NCBI RefSeq assembly: GCF_963669205.1
Contig: NZ_OY769915.1
Location: 1,958,001-2,022,000, forward strand
Reading direction: 5' to 3'
DNA length: 64,000 nucleotides
DNA from: an uncultured Roseibium sp.
Lineage (GTDB): Bacteria; Pseudomonadota; Alphaproteobacteria; Rhizobiales; Stappiaceae
Shown: piece after piece, positions 1 to 8,077 of the stretch
How positions within the stretch are numbered: position 1 is the first letter of the stretch
Layout of the letters: each line of letters opens with the position of its first letter
The notes under the pieces: model-generated
Database searches by the model: none
What the model saw: the letters and a program-made list of their open reading frames with translations, nothing else
Told to the model about the DNA's origin: nothing
Translations under genes and position numbers: made by a program

Positions 1-1
1 G

Positions 2-364
2 ACATCAAGGGCGACCGAGGAAATCTCGTCGCAGATCCATACCATTCAGGATTCCACGACGGATGCCGCGACCGCAATTGCGTCCATTTCCGATACCATG
101 GAAGAGGTCAACGGCTACACGCAGGGCATCTCGTCGTCCGTTTCCCAGCAGGGAGCGGCAACCAACGAGATCTCGGGCAATGTTCAGCGCGCTGCCGAAA
201 GCACGCTGGCCGTGAGAAGCAACATTTCCCGTCTTTCCAATGCGGTCGAGGAGACCCGGCAGGTTTCCGGAAACGTGCTCGCCGCCTCCGGCGACCTCAG
301 CAGTCGCAGCAACGATTTGAAGAAGGGCATTGAAACCTTCCTGGACCGCGTCGCCTCCGCGTGA
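2..364 (+). CDS. Methyl-accepting chemotaxis protein, C-terminal fragment
   Basis: This is the last 120 codons of a chemoreceptor whose start lies before the window. Frame 2 is open from base 2 to a TGA at 362-364. The visible protein is alpha-helical and rich in Ser, Thr, Ala and Glu, with the heptad-like pattern of an MCP signalling domain (SRATEEISSQIHTIQDST near the left edge, then SSVSQQGAATNEISGNVQRA). In this family that region forms the cytoplasmic coiled-coil hairpin that contacts CheA and CheW. The sensor part and membrane segments are not in view, so the ligand cannot be inferred. An ATG at 98 is internal and not a likely start. A strong terminator follows directly. Family call is confident; identity within the family is unknown. 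Confidence 0.88.
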   Translation, partial: TSRATEEISSQIHTIQDSTTDAATAIASISDTMEEVNGYTQGISSSVSQQGAATNEISGNVQRAAESTLAVRSNISRLSNAVEETRQVSGNVLAASGDLSSRSNDLKKGIETFLDRVASA

Positions 365-387
365 CGCGGGCCTCCAACTCAACTTAT

Positions 388-413
388 GGCGGCCTCCGGG
401 CCGCCTTTTTTTT
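388..413 (+). terminator. Rho-independent terminator after the chemoreceptor gene
   Basis: A perfect 7-bp stem, GGCGGCC / GGCCGCC, with a 4-base loop is followed by eight T residues (406-413). It ends transcription of the chemoreceptor. It also sits 3 bases beyond the stop codon of the convergent hpaH gene, but on that strand there is no T run. Confidence 0.88.
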
Positions 414-415
414 GT

Positions 416-1216
416 TTAGTCGAAGCGGATATCCACGGATCCGAACGCGCCGAAGTCGGCGTGGATCTCAGACCCGGGCGGGCACTCGACGGGTCTGACG
501 AAGCTGCCGGAGAGGATCACGTGTCCCGGTTCGATTTTCTGCCCGTATCCGGCCATGCGCCGGGCAAGCCAGGCGACGCTTTCAGCCGGGTCGTTCAACA
601 CGCCGGCACCGAGCCCGGTTTCCTCGATCTCCTCGTTTCGGAACACGAGCGCCCCGACCCAGCGCAGATCGAAGGCGTCCGGCGGGTGCCGTTCTTCTCC
701 AAGAACGATACCCGCGTTTGCGGCGTTGTCGCTGATCGTGTCATGGACGGTTCGCACTTTGCCGGTGTCAGGATCGGAACGCAGAATGCGGGTGTCCAGA
801 ATTTCGATAGCCGGGACGACATGGCCGGTTGCGGCAAGAACGTCGTCGCGCGTCACATCTTCACCGCCAAGCTCCGACCCCATGACAAACGCGATTTCTG
901 CCTCGATACGCGGCTGGATGAACCGTCCTTCCGGCACGGTCGTGCCACTTTCGAATGCCATGTCGTCAAACAGGATGCCGCTGTCCGGGATATCGATTTT
1001 CAAGGCGGACTGCATCGCTTTCGAAGTCAGGCCGATCTTCCAGCCGATGACATGCCGCCCCTCGGCAAGTTTCCGGGCATGGATGGCATTCTGGATTGCG
1101 TAGGCATCATCCATGCCGATGTCAGGATGGCGCAGGGAGAGGAGGCCGATCTGCCGTCCTGTTCTTTCCGCTTCGAGGAGATCGGCCGCTGCACGGGCAT
1201 GGTCTTCAGGTGTCAT
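416..1216 (-). CDS. hpaH: 2-oxo-hepta-4-ene-1,7-dioate hydratase
   Basis: The 266-residue protein belongs to the hydratase/decarboxylase branch of the FAH fold. HpaH adds water to 2-oxo-hept-4-ene-1,7-dioate to give 4-hydroxy-2-oxoheptanedioate, the aldolase substrate at the end of homoprotocatechuate meta cleavage. The expected metal-binding acids are present: E105 and E107 in the IEAEIAF stretch, and E138 in AIEILDTR. Length is usual for the family. Its ATG overlaps the stop of the upstream hpaG-like gene by 4 bases (ATGA), so the two are translationally coupled. It is the last gene of the leftward hpa operon. No aldolase gene (hpaI) follows, since the next gene is a convergent chemoreceptor. 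The related MhpD/XylJ hydratases have the same fold, but the neighbours favour HpaH. Confidence 0.9.
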   Translation of the reverse strand: MTPEDHARAAADLLEAERTGRQIGLLSLRHPDIGMDDAYAIQNAIHARKLAEGRHVIGWKIGLTSKAMQSALKIDIPDSGILFDDMAFESGTTVPEGRFIQPRIEAEIAFVMGSELGGEDVTRDDVLAATGHVVPAIEILDTRILRSDPDTGKVRTVHDTISDNAANAGIVLGEERHPPDAFDLRWVGALVFRNEEIEETGLGAGVLNDPAESVAWLARRMAGYGQKIEPGHVILSGSFVRPVECPPGSEIHADFGAFGSVDIRFD

Positions 1217-2064
1217 TGCTCGTCCTCGACGCCGTTGCGCAATGTACCGATCCCCTCGACCTCGATTTCAACGACGTCGCCCGGCTTCAGATATCGGGGC
1301 GGATCAAAGCGCGCGCCGGCGCCCGTTGGGGTGCCCGTCACGATGATGTCTCCGGGCTGCAGGGTCATGAAGGTCGAGATGTAGGCGATCTCCTCGCGGA
1401 TCGGGAACATCATGCGCTTCAGATAGTCGTCCTGGCGAACTTCGCCGTTGACCCGGGTGATGATCCGGGCTTCGTCCAACTGTGCCGCGTCCTTGAAGGG
1501 AACCAGCCAGGGCCCCATCGCGCCGGACCTGTCCCAGTTCTTGCCCTGGGTGACATTGAATTTTGCGTGCCGAACCCAGTCGCGGATGGTGCCCTCGTTG
1601 CACAGCGTGAGGGCGGCAATGTGATCATAGGCGTCCTCGGGCCGGATGCGACGGCCTTTCTTTCCGATCACGATCGCGATTTCGCCTTCATAGTCGAGTG
1701 TCTGGTTTTCCGGCGGGCGGATCAGGGGGCGTTCGTGGCCCGTGAAGCCGCTCGCAAAGCGCGGAAACAGGGACATGTATTTCGGCTGCGCGCTGCCGTC
1801 CTTGTATTCGGCATTCCGGTCAGGAAAATTCACGCCGACGCAAAGGATGCGCGGAGCGTTCGGCAGGACCATTTCGTATGTGAAGTCGGTATGGGCAACG
1901 GGGTGCGCGTTCGCGGCCTCGGCAAGAACCGCCAGACCACCGCCGGCAACGGCGTCATGGAGCGTCGGCCACTGAGGAAAGTGCGGCGACAGCGCGATCA
2001 TGCCATTCGGGGCAACGGCCCCGTAATAGGTATTGCCGTTTGCCGAGTAGGTCGCAAAGTTCAC
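1213..2064 (-). CDS. hpaG: Fumarylacetoacetate hydrolase-family isomerase/decarboxylase (HpaG-like)
   Basis: The 283-residue protein has one FAH catalytic domain. In the hpa pathway this family performs decarboxylation of 5-oxopent-3-ene-1,2,5-tricarboxylate and isomerisation of the resulting dienoate. Metal ligands are visible as E126 and E128 in LDYEGEIAIVIG and an acidic residue in LCNEGTIRDW (E157). The C-terminal GDIIVTGTPTGAGA loop is typical. Enteric HpaG is a fused two-domain protein of about 430 residues; this is a single-domain form. It overlaps hpaH at its 3' end and the decarboxylase gene at its 5' end by 4 bases each. Context makes the role probable, but many FAH proteins look alike and the exact step is inferred. 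Confidence 0.8.
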   Translation of the reverse strand: MNFATYSANGNTYYGAVAPNGMIALSPHFPQWPTLHDAVAGGGLAVLAEAANAHPVAHTDFTYEMVLPNAPRILCVGVNFPDRNAEYKDGSAQPKYMSLFPRFASGFTGHERPLIRPPENQTLDYEGEIAIVIGKKGRRIRPEDAYDHIAALTLCNEGTIRDWVRHAKFNVTQGKNWDRSGAMGPWLVPFKDAAQLDEARIITRVNGEVRQDDYLKRMMFPIREEIAYISTFMTLQPGDIIVTGTPTGAGARFDPPRYLKPGDVVEIEVEGIGTLRNGVEDEQ

Positions 2065-3458
2065 GCTATCTTCCTCCAGACACCTTCAATGACGTCTCCG
2101 GCCATCATGACATCCTCCCGTGTTGTATCGAACTGGCCGACCTGGAACCGGATCACCTTTCGGCCCTCAAAGGCTCCCTGGGTGATATAGATGCGGCCGT
2201 CATCGTTGAGGGCATCGACCAGACGCTGCTGGTCGCTGTCATTACCGGGGCACCGGAACGAAAACAGGCTCAGGATGGGCTCCGTCACGATCTCGAACCC
2301 CTTCAGACCGCGAATGTGCTCACAGAGTTCGCAAGACCATTTTACGTGATTGCGGATACGTTGACGCAGACCTTCGAGCCCGTAGGAGCGGATCAGGAAC
2401 CAGATCTTCAGGGCGCGGAATCTGCGCCCGAGAGGAATCGTCCACTCCGAGTAGTTGGTGACCGCGTCGCCGGATGTCTTGAGGTATTCGGGCTCGATCT
2501 TCAGCGTGTTGAGCTGCGGCTGCGGGTCAACGAGAAACTGGATGGAACAGTCGAACTGCGCGCCGAGCCACTTGTGCGGATTGAAGACGATGCTGTCATA
2601 GCCGTTCACTCCCTGCCAGAGGTCTTCGCGCAGCTCCGGGCAGATCATGGCCGAGCCGGCCCAGGCTGCATCCAGATGCGTGTAGAGATCGTATTCGCGT
2701 GCAACATCCAGGACCGGACCGAGCGTGTCCGACGCTCCGATGCCGGTGCCGCCCGTGATCGCGATGACACCCGCGGGTTTATGGCCGGCCTTGAGATCGT
2801 CGGCAATGGCCGCGCGCAAGGCGGCGACGTCGAGCGCATAGCGCGGGCCGGACACGGGCAGCTTGACCAGGTTTTCCTGGCCGATGCCGGCGACCCAGCA
2901 GGCGCGGTCGATCGAGCTGTGCACCTGATCGGAACAGTAGATGCGCAGGTTGCCCTTCGCCGACAGACCCTCCCTGTTGCCGGTATAGCCCGTTGCGCGT
3001 TCCCGCATTGTCAGGACCGCTGACAGAGTTGCAGACGACGCGCTGTCCTGGATCACGCCCGTGAAGCCGTCCGGCAATCCGAGAGCCTGGCGCAACCAGT
3101 CGACCATGACGCCTTCCATTTCCGTTGCCGCCGGGGACGTCTGCCAAAGCATGCACTGGGAGGCGATCGTCGTCACCAGCATGTCCGCAAGCATGGAGGG
3201 AGGTGCGGCATTTGCGGAGAAATAAGCGAAGAAGCGCGGGTGCTGCCAGTGGGTGATACCCGGCATGACGATGCGTTCGAAGTCGGACAGGACGTCTTCC
3301 ATGGCTTCGGCCGTTTCCGGAGGTATTGAGGGCAATTGCGCCGCTATTTCACCCGGGGAGGTCTGCGCGCGCACGGGACGGTCCGGCAGGGTCTTGTGAT
3401 AATCCGCTGCCCAGTCCGAGATATGTTTGCCCCAGTGGGCGAACGCGTCCCAGTCCAT
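2061..3458 (-). CDS. PLP-dependent aromatic-L-amino-acid decarboxylase
   Basis: The 465-residue protein is a group II PLP decarboxylase of the DOPA/tyrosine/tryptophan decarboxylase family. Visible hallmarks are HWQHPRFFAYF (70-80), HLDAAWAG with the PLP-pyridine aspartate D263, and the Schiff-base lysine K296 in FNPHKWLGA. Such enzymes turn DOPA or tyrosine into dopamine or tyramine. A clear GAGGAGG ribosome site precedes the ATG. The gene lies between hpaD and hpaG and its stop overlaps the hpaG start (ATGA), so it is an integral operon member. My inference is that it feeds aromatic amino acids through the amine and an aldehyde to (dihydroxy)phenylacetate, the substrate of this operon. No amine oxidase lies in the operon to support this directly. 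Substrate choice cannot be read from motifs. Confidence 0.85.
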   Translation of the reverse strand: MDWDAFAHWGKHISDWAADYHKTLPDRPVRAQTSPGEIAAQLPSIPPETAEAMEDVLSDFERIVMPGITHWQHPRFFAYFSANAAPPSMLADMLVTTIASQCMLWQTSPAATEMEGVMVDWLRQALGLPDGFTGVIQDSASSATLSAVLTMRERATGYTGNREGLSAKGNLRIYCSDQVHSSIDRACWVAGIGQENLVKLPVSGPRYALDVAALRAAIADDLKAGHKPAGVIAITGGTGIGASDTLGPVLDVAREYDLYTHLDAAWAGSAMICPELREDLWQGVNGYDSIVFNPHKWLGAQFDCSIQFLVDPQPQLNTLKIEPEYLKTSGDAVTNYSEWTIPLGRRFRALKIWFLIRSYGLEGLRQRIRNHVKWSCELCEHIRGLKGFEIVTEPILSLFSFRCPGNDSDQQRLVDALNDDGRIYITQGAFEGRKVIRFQVGQFDTTREDVMMAGDVIEGVWRKIA

Positions 3459-3508
3459 GAATTCCTCCTCGGCAACCTGTGAATCGATCGGGCGATTATG
3501 AGCCTAAA

Positions 3509-4489
3509 TCAGGGCGCGACAATCGGTTGGGCGGCAAGACTTGGGGCCTGGATCTCCGTGCCTTCAAAAACGGAGCCTTCCTCGAACCAGCTTTTCGGTG
3601 CCGGTGCGCCCCAGAGCGTCTGGCGCTGCGGGTCCTTCAGGTCCCACTTGATCGGTTCCAGATCCGGGTCGACGGTCTGATAGTCGGAACAGTAGATTTC
3701 GATCCTGTGGCCGTCCGGGTCCCGGATGTAGAGAAAAAACGCGTTGGATATGCCGTGCCGTCCCGGGCCGCGCTCGATGTTGTCCACCCAGCCGGTCGTC
3801 GACATGAGATCCAGGAGATCGATGATGTTCAGCGGTGTCGGCACCCAGAACGCGGTGTGATGCAGGCGCGGCCCCTTGCCATTGGTGAAGGCGAGGTCGT
3901 GAACGCCGCCCTTGCGATGTGTCCACGCCGCCCAGAGCCGGCCGGTTTCCTCGTCTTCCGTGTACTCGGTGACGCGAAAGCCGAGCTCATTGTAGAAGGC
4001 GACCGACTCGTCGACATTCGGAGAAAAGCAGTTGAAGTGATCGATACGCAGCGGTTTCACGCCGCGATAAAGCGCATATTGCTGATGGATCGCGGGCAGA
4101 CGGTCCATCTTGGCGTAGAACTCCAGCGGAACACCGTGCGGGTCGCGGGTCCTGAACGTCCGGGACTGATAGGGCCGCTCCACCCAGTCGACTGGCAGGC
4201 CTTTGCCCTGAAAGAAATGCGCGGCCTTGTCGAGGCTGTCTTCATCGTAGACCTTGAACCCGAGATCTCGGGCGCAGGCTTCGGATGACCTGCGCAGGAC
4301 AATGCAGTGGTGGCCGCGTTCTTCCATCGCGCGCAGATAGATGGCGTCGGCGCTTTCGTCCGTGACCTGCAATCCGAGCGTGTCGACATAAAAAGCCCGG
4401 CTTTTCGCGAGATCCGTAACCGCCAGCTCCACGTGGCTGAGGCGCACGATGTTGAAGGGCGGGTAAAGGTTCGGGGCTGGGATCGGCAT
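3509..4489 (-). CDS. hpaD: 3,4-dihydroxyphenylacetate 2,3-dioxygenase
   Basis: This extradiol dioxygenase (326 residues, two VOC-fold halves) cleaves homoprotocatechuate to 5-carboxymethyl-2-hydroxymuconic semialdehyde. The 2-His-1-carboxylate iron site is visible: H151 in RIDHFNCF, H210/H211 in RLHHTAFW and E264 in HRIEIYCSDY. These match the spacing of the well-studied Brevibacterium enzyme (H155, H214, E267). The N-terminal half opens with LSHVELAVTDL, typical of the non-catalytic domain. It is therefore the type I (VOC) form, unrelated to the LigB-type HpaD of enteric bacteria. It sits after hpaE and 50 bases before the decarboxylase gene. Confident call. Confidence 0.92.
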   Translation of the reverse strand: MPIPAPNLYPPFNIVRLSHVELAVTDLAKSRAFYVDTLGLQVTDESADAIYLRAMEERGHHCIVLRRSSEACARDLGFKVYDEDSLDKAAHFFQGKGLPVDWVERPYQSRTFRTRDPHGVPLEFYAKMDRLPAIHQQYALYRGVKPLRIDHFNCFSPNVDESVAFYNELGFRVTEYTEDEETGRLWAAWTHRKGGVHDLAFTNGKGPRLHHTAFWVPTPLNIIDLLDLMSTTGWVDNIERGPGRHGISNAFFLYIRDPDGHRIEIYCSDYQTVDPDLEPIKWDLKDPQRQTLWGAPAPKSWFEEGSVFEGTEIQAPSLAAQPIVAP

Positions 4490-4552
4490 GTTCCTGTCCT
4501 GTCGGGTATCGGTTGGTGGTGCGCAGGGTTCGTTGGTTTGAGCGGTGATGCC

Positions 4553-6064
4553 TCAGGCGCCAAGACGCGGGATCTTGTGGTGACCGGTGGCAAAGGCAAC
4601 GTTTTTCTGTTCCATGTAGAACTCGAACGACCAGTCCCCACCATCGCGGCCGATGCCGCTTGCCTTGACGCCGCCGAACGGGGTCGGCAGGTGACGCACG
4701 TTTTCCGAGTTCACCCAGATCATGCCCGCTTCCAGGGCGTCGGTGAAGCGAAGCGCGCGTGTCAGGTCATTTGTCCAGACATAACCGGTCAGGCCGTATT
4801 GCACGTCATTGGCAAGCTTCAGCGCGTCGTCCTCGTCCTTGAAACGGATGCTGGTCAGCACCGGCCCGAAAATCTCCTGCTGGGCGATGTCCATCGCGTT
4901 GTTCGCGCGGGTGAATAGGGTCGGTCGGACGAAATAGCCGGTGTCGCCCACGCGCGAACCTCCGGCAGCGACAGTTGCGCCGTTCTCCCGGGCAAGATCG
5001 AAATAGCCGGTGACCTTGTCGAGATGGGTCTTGTGGATCAGCGGGCCGACTTCCGTTTGCGGGTCTAGGGGATGACCGACCCTGATCGCATTGACCCGCT
5101 CGATCAGCCTGGCTTCAAAGGCGTCGGCGATATTCTCCTGCACGAGAAGCCGGGACGAAGACGTGCAGCGTTCGCCGTTGAGCGAATAGATCATGAATAT
5201 CACCGCATCAAGCGCGCGCCCCAGATCGGCATCGTCGAAAACAACGACGGGGTTCTTGCCGCCGAGTTCGAAATGAACACGCTTCAGGGTATCCGCACCC
5301 TGCTTCATGATCATCGACCCGGTGCGGCTTTCGCCGACAAAGGCGATGGCCTTGATATCGGGGTGCTCTGTCAATGCCTTGCCGGCATCTTCGCCGAAGC
5401 CGTTGACGAGGTTCCAGACGCCTTCGGGCAATCCGGCCTCTTCCGCGATCTCCATCAGGATACGCGCGGTCAGCGGCGAGAATTCAGCCGGTTTGTGAAC
5501 CACCGTGCATCCGGCGGCAAGCGCCGGCGCGATCTTCCAGGTGGACAGCATGAACGGCGTGTTCCATGGCGTGATGACCCCGACCGGACCGATGGGGACA
5601 CGTGTCGTGACGTTCATGAGGGTCGGCGAGGGCAGGGACTGCCCATCCCGTGCGCCTGGAGCCTTGTCGGCGAAGAACCGGAAGTTTTCCGCACCGCGCA
5701 GGGCGGCCTTCGACATGAAACGAAGGGCCTGGCCGGTGTCCCAGCATTCGCAAAGCGCGATTTCTTCCGCCCGTTCGACGATCTTGTCCGCGATCCTGTG
5801 AAGGATTTTCCTGCGTTCACCGGCTGCCATGTCCCGCCAGGCCGGGAACGCTGCCCTGGCGGCCCGGGCAGCGGCGTCGATATCGGCAGCACCGCCCCTG
5901 GCAACGCTGCAGATCAGGCTCTCATCGACCGGAGAATGCGTTTCGAACGTGTCACCGGAAAGCGCCGGGCATGCTTTTCCGCCGATCTGGTTGAGGATCC
6001 CTGTCTCCTGGAAACGGGCAAGGTATCCGTTCAGCTTGTCGATGTTCTCACTAAGGCCAGACAT
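4553..6064 (-). CDS. hpaE: 5-carboxymethyl-2-hydroxymuconic-semialdehyde dehydrogenase
   Basis: The 503-residue aldehyde dehydrogenase oxidises the HpaD ring-cleavage product to 5-carboxymethyl-2-hydroxymuconate with NAD+. Core residues are in place: N168 in TPWNTPF, general base E266 in FELGGKNP and nucleophile C300 in NGERCTSSSR. The C-terminal PFGGVKASGIGRDGG motif is typical of the HpaE/betaine-aldehyde group. The start lies 3 bases past the hpaF stop, so it is tightly operonic. ALDH substrate specificity is hard to read from sequence, but the position between hpaF and hpaD makes HpaE a confident call. Confidence 0.93.
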   Translation of the reverse strand: MSGLSENIDKLNGYLARFQETGILNQIGGKACPALSGDTFETHSPVDESLICSVARGGAADIDAAARAARAAFPAWRDMAAGERRKILHRIADKIVERAEEIALCECWDTGQALRFMSKAALRGAENFRFFADKAPGARDGQSLPSPTLMNVTTRVPIGPVGVITPWNTPFMLSTWKIAPALAAGCTVVHKPAEFSPLTARILMEIAEEAGLPEGVWNLVNGFGEDAGKALTEHPDIKAIAFVGESRTGSMIMKQGADTLKRVHFELGGKNPVVVFDDADLGRALDAVIFMIYSLNGERCTSSSRLLVQENIADAFEARLIERVNAIRVGHPLDPQTEVGPLIHKTHLDKVTGYFDLARENGATVAAGGSRVGDTGYFVRPTLFTRANNAMDIAQQEIFGPVLTSIRFKDEDDALKLANDVQYGLTGYVWTNDLTRALRFTDALEAGMIWVNSENVRHLPTPFGGVKASGIGRDGGDWSFEFYMEQKNVAFATGHHKIPRLGA

Positions 6065-6067
6065 GGT

Positions 6068-6454
6068 TCAAGCGGTCCCCAAATGTGCGCGGATGCTGCC
6101 CGTCTTGGGCGACAGGTCCGGGTCGATGTCACGCATTTCCAGGGAAAGCGCGAGCGAACTTGTTTCAAGAACGGGTTTCAGAAAGACTTGTGCGGCGTCG
6201 AACAACCGGTTCGCCGCATCCTTTTTGACGTCGTCGGGTCTTCCGGCGCGCAGGCGGACGGAAATGTCGACAAAGGCATGTTTCGGATCGCCGTCCGCAA
6301 TGCTGAAATGGTCGGCCCTCAAGGCACGAACGCGAATGCCCGGTGTCGGAAAGGCTTCGATGCCGGCCGCCTCGGACCTCAGGACATCGCACAAGGCCTG
6401 AATATCCGTGCGCTGTTCCAGATTGGCGGAATATTCGATCGATATGTGCGGCAT
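6068..6454 (-). CDS. hpaF: 5-carboxymethyl-2-hydroxymuconate delta-isomerase
   Basis: The 128-residue protein is a tautomerase-superfamily isomerase. It moves the double bond of 5-carboxymethyl-2-hydroxymuconate to prepare it for decarboxylation. The N-terminus MPHISIEYSANL puts the catalytic proline directly after the initiator Met, as required in this family, which also fixes the start. An AAGGAA ribosome site lies at the right distance. It is the first gene of the leftward hpa operon, and the presumed HpaR operator is immediately upstream. Confidence 0.9.
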   Translation of the reverse strand: MPHISIEYSANLEQRTDIQALCDVLRSEAAGIEAFPTPGIRVRALRADHFSIADGDPKHAFVDISVRLRAGRPDDVKKDAANRLFDAAQVFLKPVLETSSLALSLEMRDIDPDLSPKTGSIRAHLGTA

Positions 6455-6463
6455 CGCAGTTCC

Positions 6464-6490
6464 TTAACAAGATAATAGTTGCGATGTTAA
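6464..6490. promoter_or_regulatory. Candidate HpaR operator between hpaF and hpaR
   Basis: A perfect inverted repeat TTAACA-N15-TGTTAA lies in the 102-base gap between the divergent hpaF and hpaR genes. One arm is 9 bases from the hpaF start codon, overlapping its ribosome-site region. MarR-family HpaR repressors elsewhere bind palindromes in this same divergent gap. The assignment is by position and symmetry only. Confidence 0.5.
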
Positions 6491-6556
6491 ATATATGCAG
6501 TCGATAATGTCAAACTTTTTGTGTCTATTTCAGCCAGGAATCGTTATGAGCCGGAC

Positions 6557-7009
6557 ATGACCGACGACATGGACAAGAAGGGTGGCCGCGCGCTGCCGTC
6601 GACGAAACGCTCCGTCCCGATTGCGCTCATCCGTGCGCGTGAAAAGGTCATGGGGCCCATTCGCGAGATGCTGTCCGACTGCGGCATCACCGAGCAGCAA
6701 TGGCGGATTTTGCGCGTCCTGGAGGAATTCGGTCCGCAGGATGCCTCCTCGCTGGCAGAACGTGCCTGTCTGTTGCTTCCGAGCCAGACACGGATCGTGC
6801 AGACGCTCCTTGAAAAAGGCCTCGTCACTCGTCAGGCGGACGAGAAGGACCGGCGCAAACAGACCGTCGCCATCACCGAGGCCGGACGAAAGATCATCTT
6901 CGACAAGCTGGACGAGGCGCAGGCAATCGCCGCGCGGATCGAGGAGGTCATCGGCAGGAAGCGCCTATCCGAGCTTCTGGACATTCTTGACGATTTCCAG
7001 AAGCTGTGA
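6557..7009 (+). CDS. hpaR: MarR-family regulator of homoprotocatechuate degradation
   Basis: This is a winged-helix MarR protein of 150 residues from the ATG at 6557. A GTG at 6521 would add 12 residues, and neither start has an ideal ribosome site, so the start is uncertain. The DNA-binding core is clear: ITEQQWRILRVLEEFG (helix 2), then SLAERACLLLPSQTRIVQ (recognition region), then the wing DEKDRRKQTVAITEAG. HpaR proteins typically repress the meta-cleavage operon until an hydroxyphenylacetate-type ligand binds. The gene is divergent from hpaF and shares its control region, which supports the assignment. A short out-of-frame ATG at 6546 has a better placed AGGAA but reads only four codons. 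Confidence 0.85.
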   Translation: MTDDMDKKGGRALPSTKRSVPIALIRAREKVMGPIREMLSDCGITEQQWRILRVLEEFGPQDASSLAERACLLLPSQTRIVQTLLEKGLVTRQADEKDRRKQTVAITEAGRKIIFDKLDEAQAIAARIEEVIGRKRLSELLDILDDFQKL

Positions 7010-7143
7010 GAACGGCCCGCTGGCACGTGAGTGTCTCTGCGAAAGGCCGGCAAAACACCAGAAACTGCTTGAGTTCTGGGGAGAAAATGCAATCGGCAGT
7101 GTTCGTATCTGATGATGGATCTCAGTGAGGAAACACTTTCCAG

Positions 7144-7722
7144 ATGAACATTCTTGCCCTTACGAAAAAAATCCTGATGTGTTTGTCAGGTGCGCTCGCC
7201 CTGGCTTTTTCCTTGCCAATCTTCCTTGCATCAATCATGAGCCTATTTTGGGGGCGCGTTCCATTTGCGCTCCTTGCGATCATCAACGCACAACTCTTTG
7301 CCTGGCCATTTGAAGTCGCAAGTGAACTTGACAATCAGGTCAGCTACCGTTCGACAATTGAAAGATCTTCGGTCTTCGGGTGGTGCGATCATATGGCTGT
7401 TGCTTTGCAGTCAGATGCCCAGGCGCGACCTTTTTCACAATTGCCCGGCGACAAAGATTGGCAGCCTGAAGTCGATGGATCGCCCGGGATGCAGCCAAAA
7501 GGACAGGAGGCATGGCGCCGCACACCCCTCTCCAAAAAGCGAGCGCTGTATCATGCTCGGCGAATGCGAAACTGCGGCTTTTCCGACGGAGTTGTAGACA
7601 AAGCTCTTCAGGCCATGCAACAGCCGGGGTCCTGGATCGCCTATAGTACTCTAGGAATGGACAAGGTGTTTCTTTATTCCCGTTCACTCGATTTCGCTCT
7701 GGTCTATTCGAATGAAACGTGA
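7144..7722 (+). CDS. Hypothetical membrane-anchored protein
   Basis: I do not recognise this 192-residue protein. It starts with a basic N-terminus and a hydrophobic stretch at about residues 8-35 (LMCLSGALALAFSLPIFLAS), followed by a second weaker hydrophobic stretch to about residue 55. That suggests one or two membrane helices with a soluble C-terminal part. The remainder is rich in Ser, Gln, Arg and Trp, with no motif I can name. Base composition is visibly less GC-rich than the neighbours, and the gene sits beside a dispersed repeat. Both hint that the segment 7010-8077 is a later addition. A GAGGAAA lies about 11 bases upstream of the ATG. Coding status is likely but not certain. Confidence 0.5.
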   Translation: MNILALTKKILMCLSGALALAFSLPIFLASIMSLFWGRVPFALLAIINAQLFAWPFEVASELDNQVSYRSTIERSSVFGWCDHMAVALQSDAQARPFSQLPGDKDWQPEVDGSPGMQPKGQEAWRRTPLSKKRALYHARRMRNCGFSDGVVDKALQAMQQPGSWIAYSTLGMDKVFLYSRSLDFALVYSNET

Positions 7723-7803
7723 GCGCGATGGCTTTCGGAGAGTTCGCTGCTGTCTGGCGCAGCGCGAAATGGGTCCTTTAAGACGATTTGAATTCAATTC
7801 GAT

Positions 7804-8030
7804 TGTCATTCCGGCTGAAGCGCAGCGGAAGGCCGGAACCCGGTAATCGCTTGTTTTGCTGTTTTGCTAAAGTGTCGGCCACACGGAGTACTGGGTCCCG
7901 GTCTTGCCGCTTGCGCGACAAACCGGGAAGACAAATCCGGGAACCATTTCTGGATCCAGATTTGGGGACGGACGGATTGGTGCAGCTTTCTCAACCGCAC
8001 AAGTTCAATGGCACTTTCCAGACTAGCCGG
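7804..8030 (+). repeat. Dispersed intergenic repeat, copy A
   Basis: The 355-base gap 7723-8077 has no convincing gene and is mostly this repeat. It begins TGTCATTCCGGCTGAAGC and continues through GGAAGGCCGGAACCCGG. It then holds a strong hairpin, a CCCGGT / ACCGGG stem around an inner TTGCCGC-type stem at about 7903-7934, followed by a GACAAATCC-GGGAACCATT block. A very similar sequence lies in inverted orientation at 52838-53070. The outer first ~147 bases are best conserved, and the tail to about 8030 still aligns. It encodes only spurious open frames. Confidence 0.8.
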
Positions 8031-8077
8031 TCTGGTTGAAGGCTGGTTGGCAATGGGCGTGTCCCGCGTAATCGGGA

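Noticed and set aside
386..1384. Long open frame antisense to hpaH/hpaG on the plus strand
   Set aside because: High-GC third-position bias opens antisense frames. The minus-strand genes have clear family motifs and overlapping operon structure, while this frame has no recognisable domain.
5072..6475. 467-codon plus-strand frame across hpaE/hpaF
   Set aside because: Fully antisense to two confident genes; composition is Arg/Gly/Asp-rich shadow protein without motifs.
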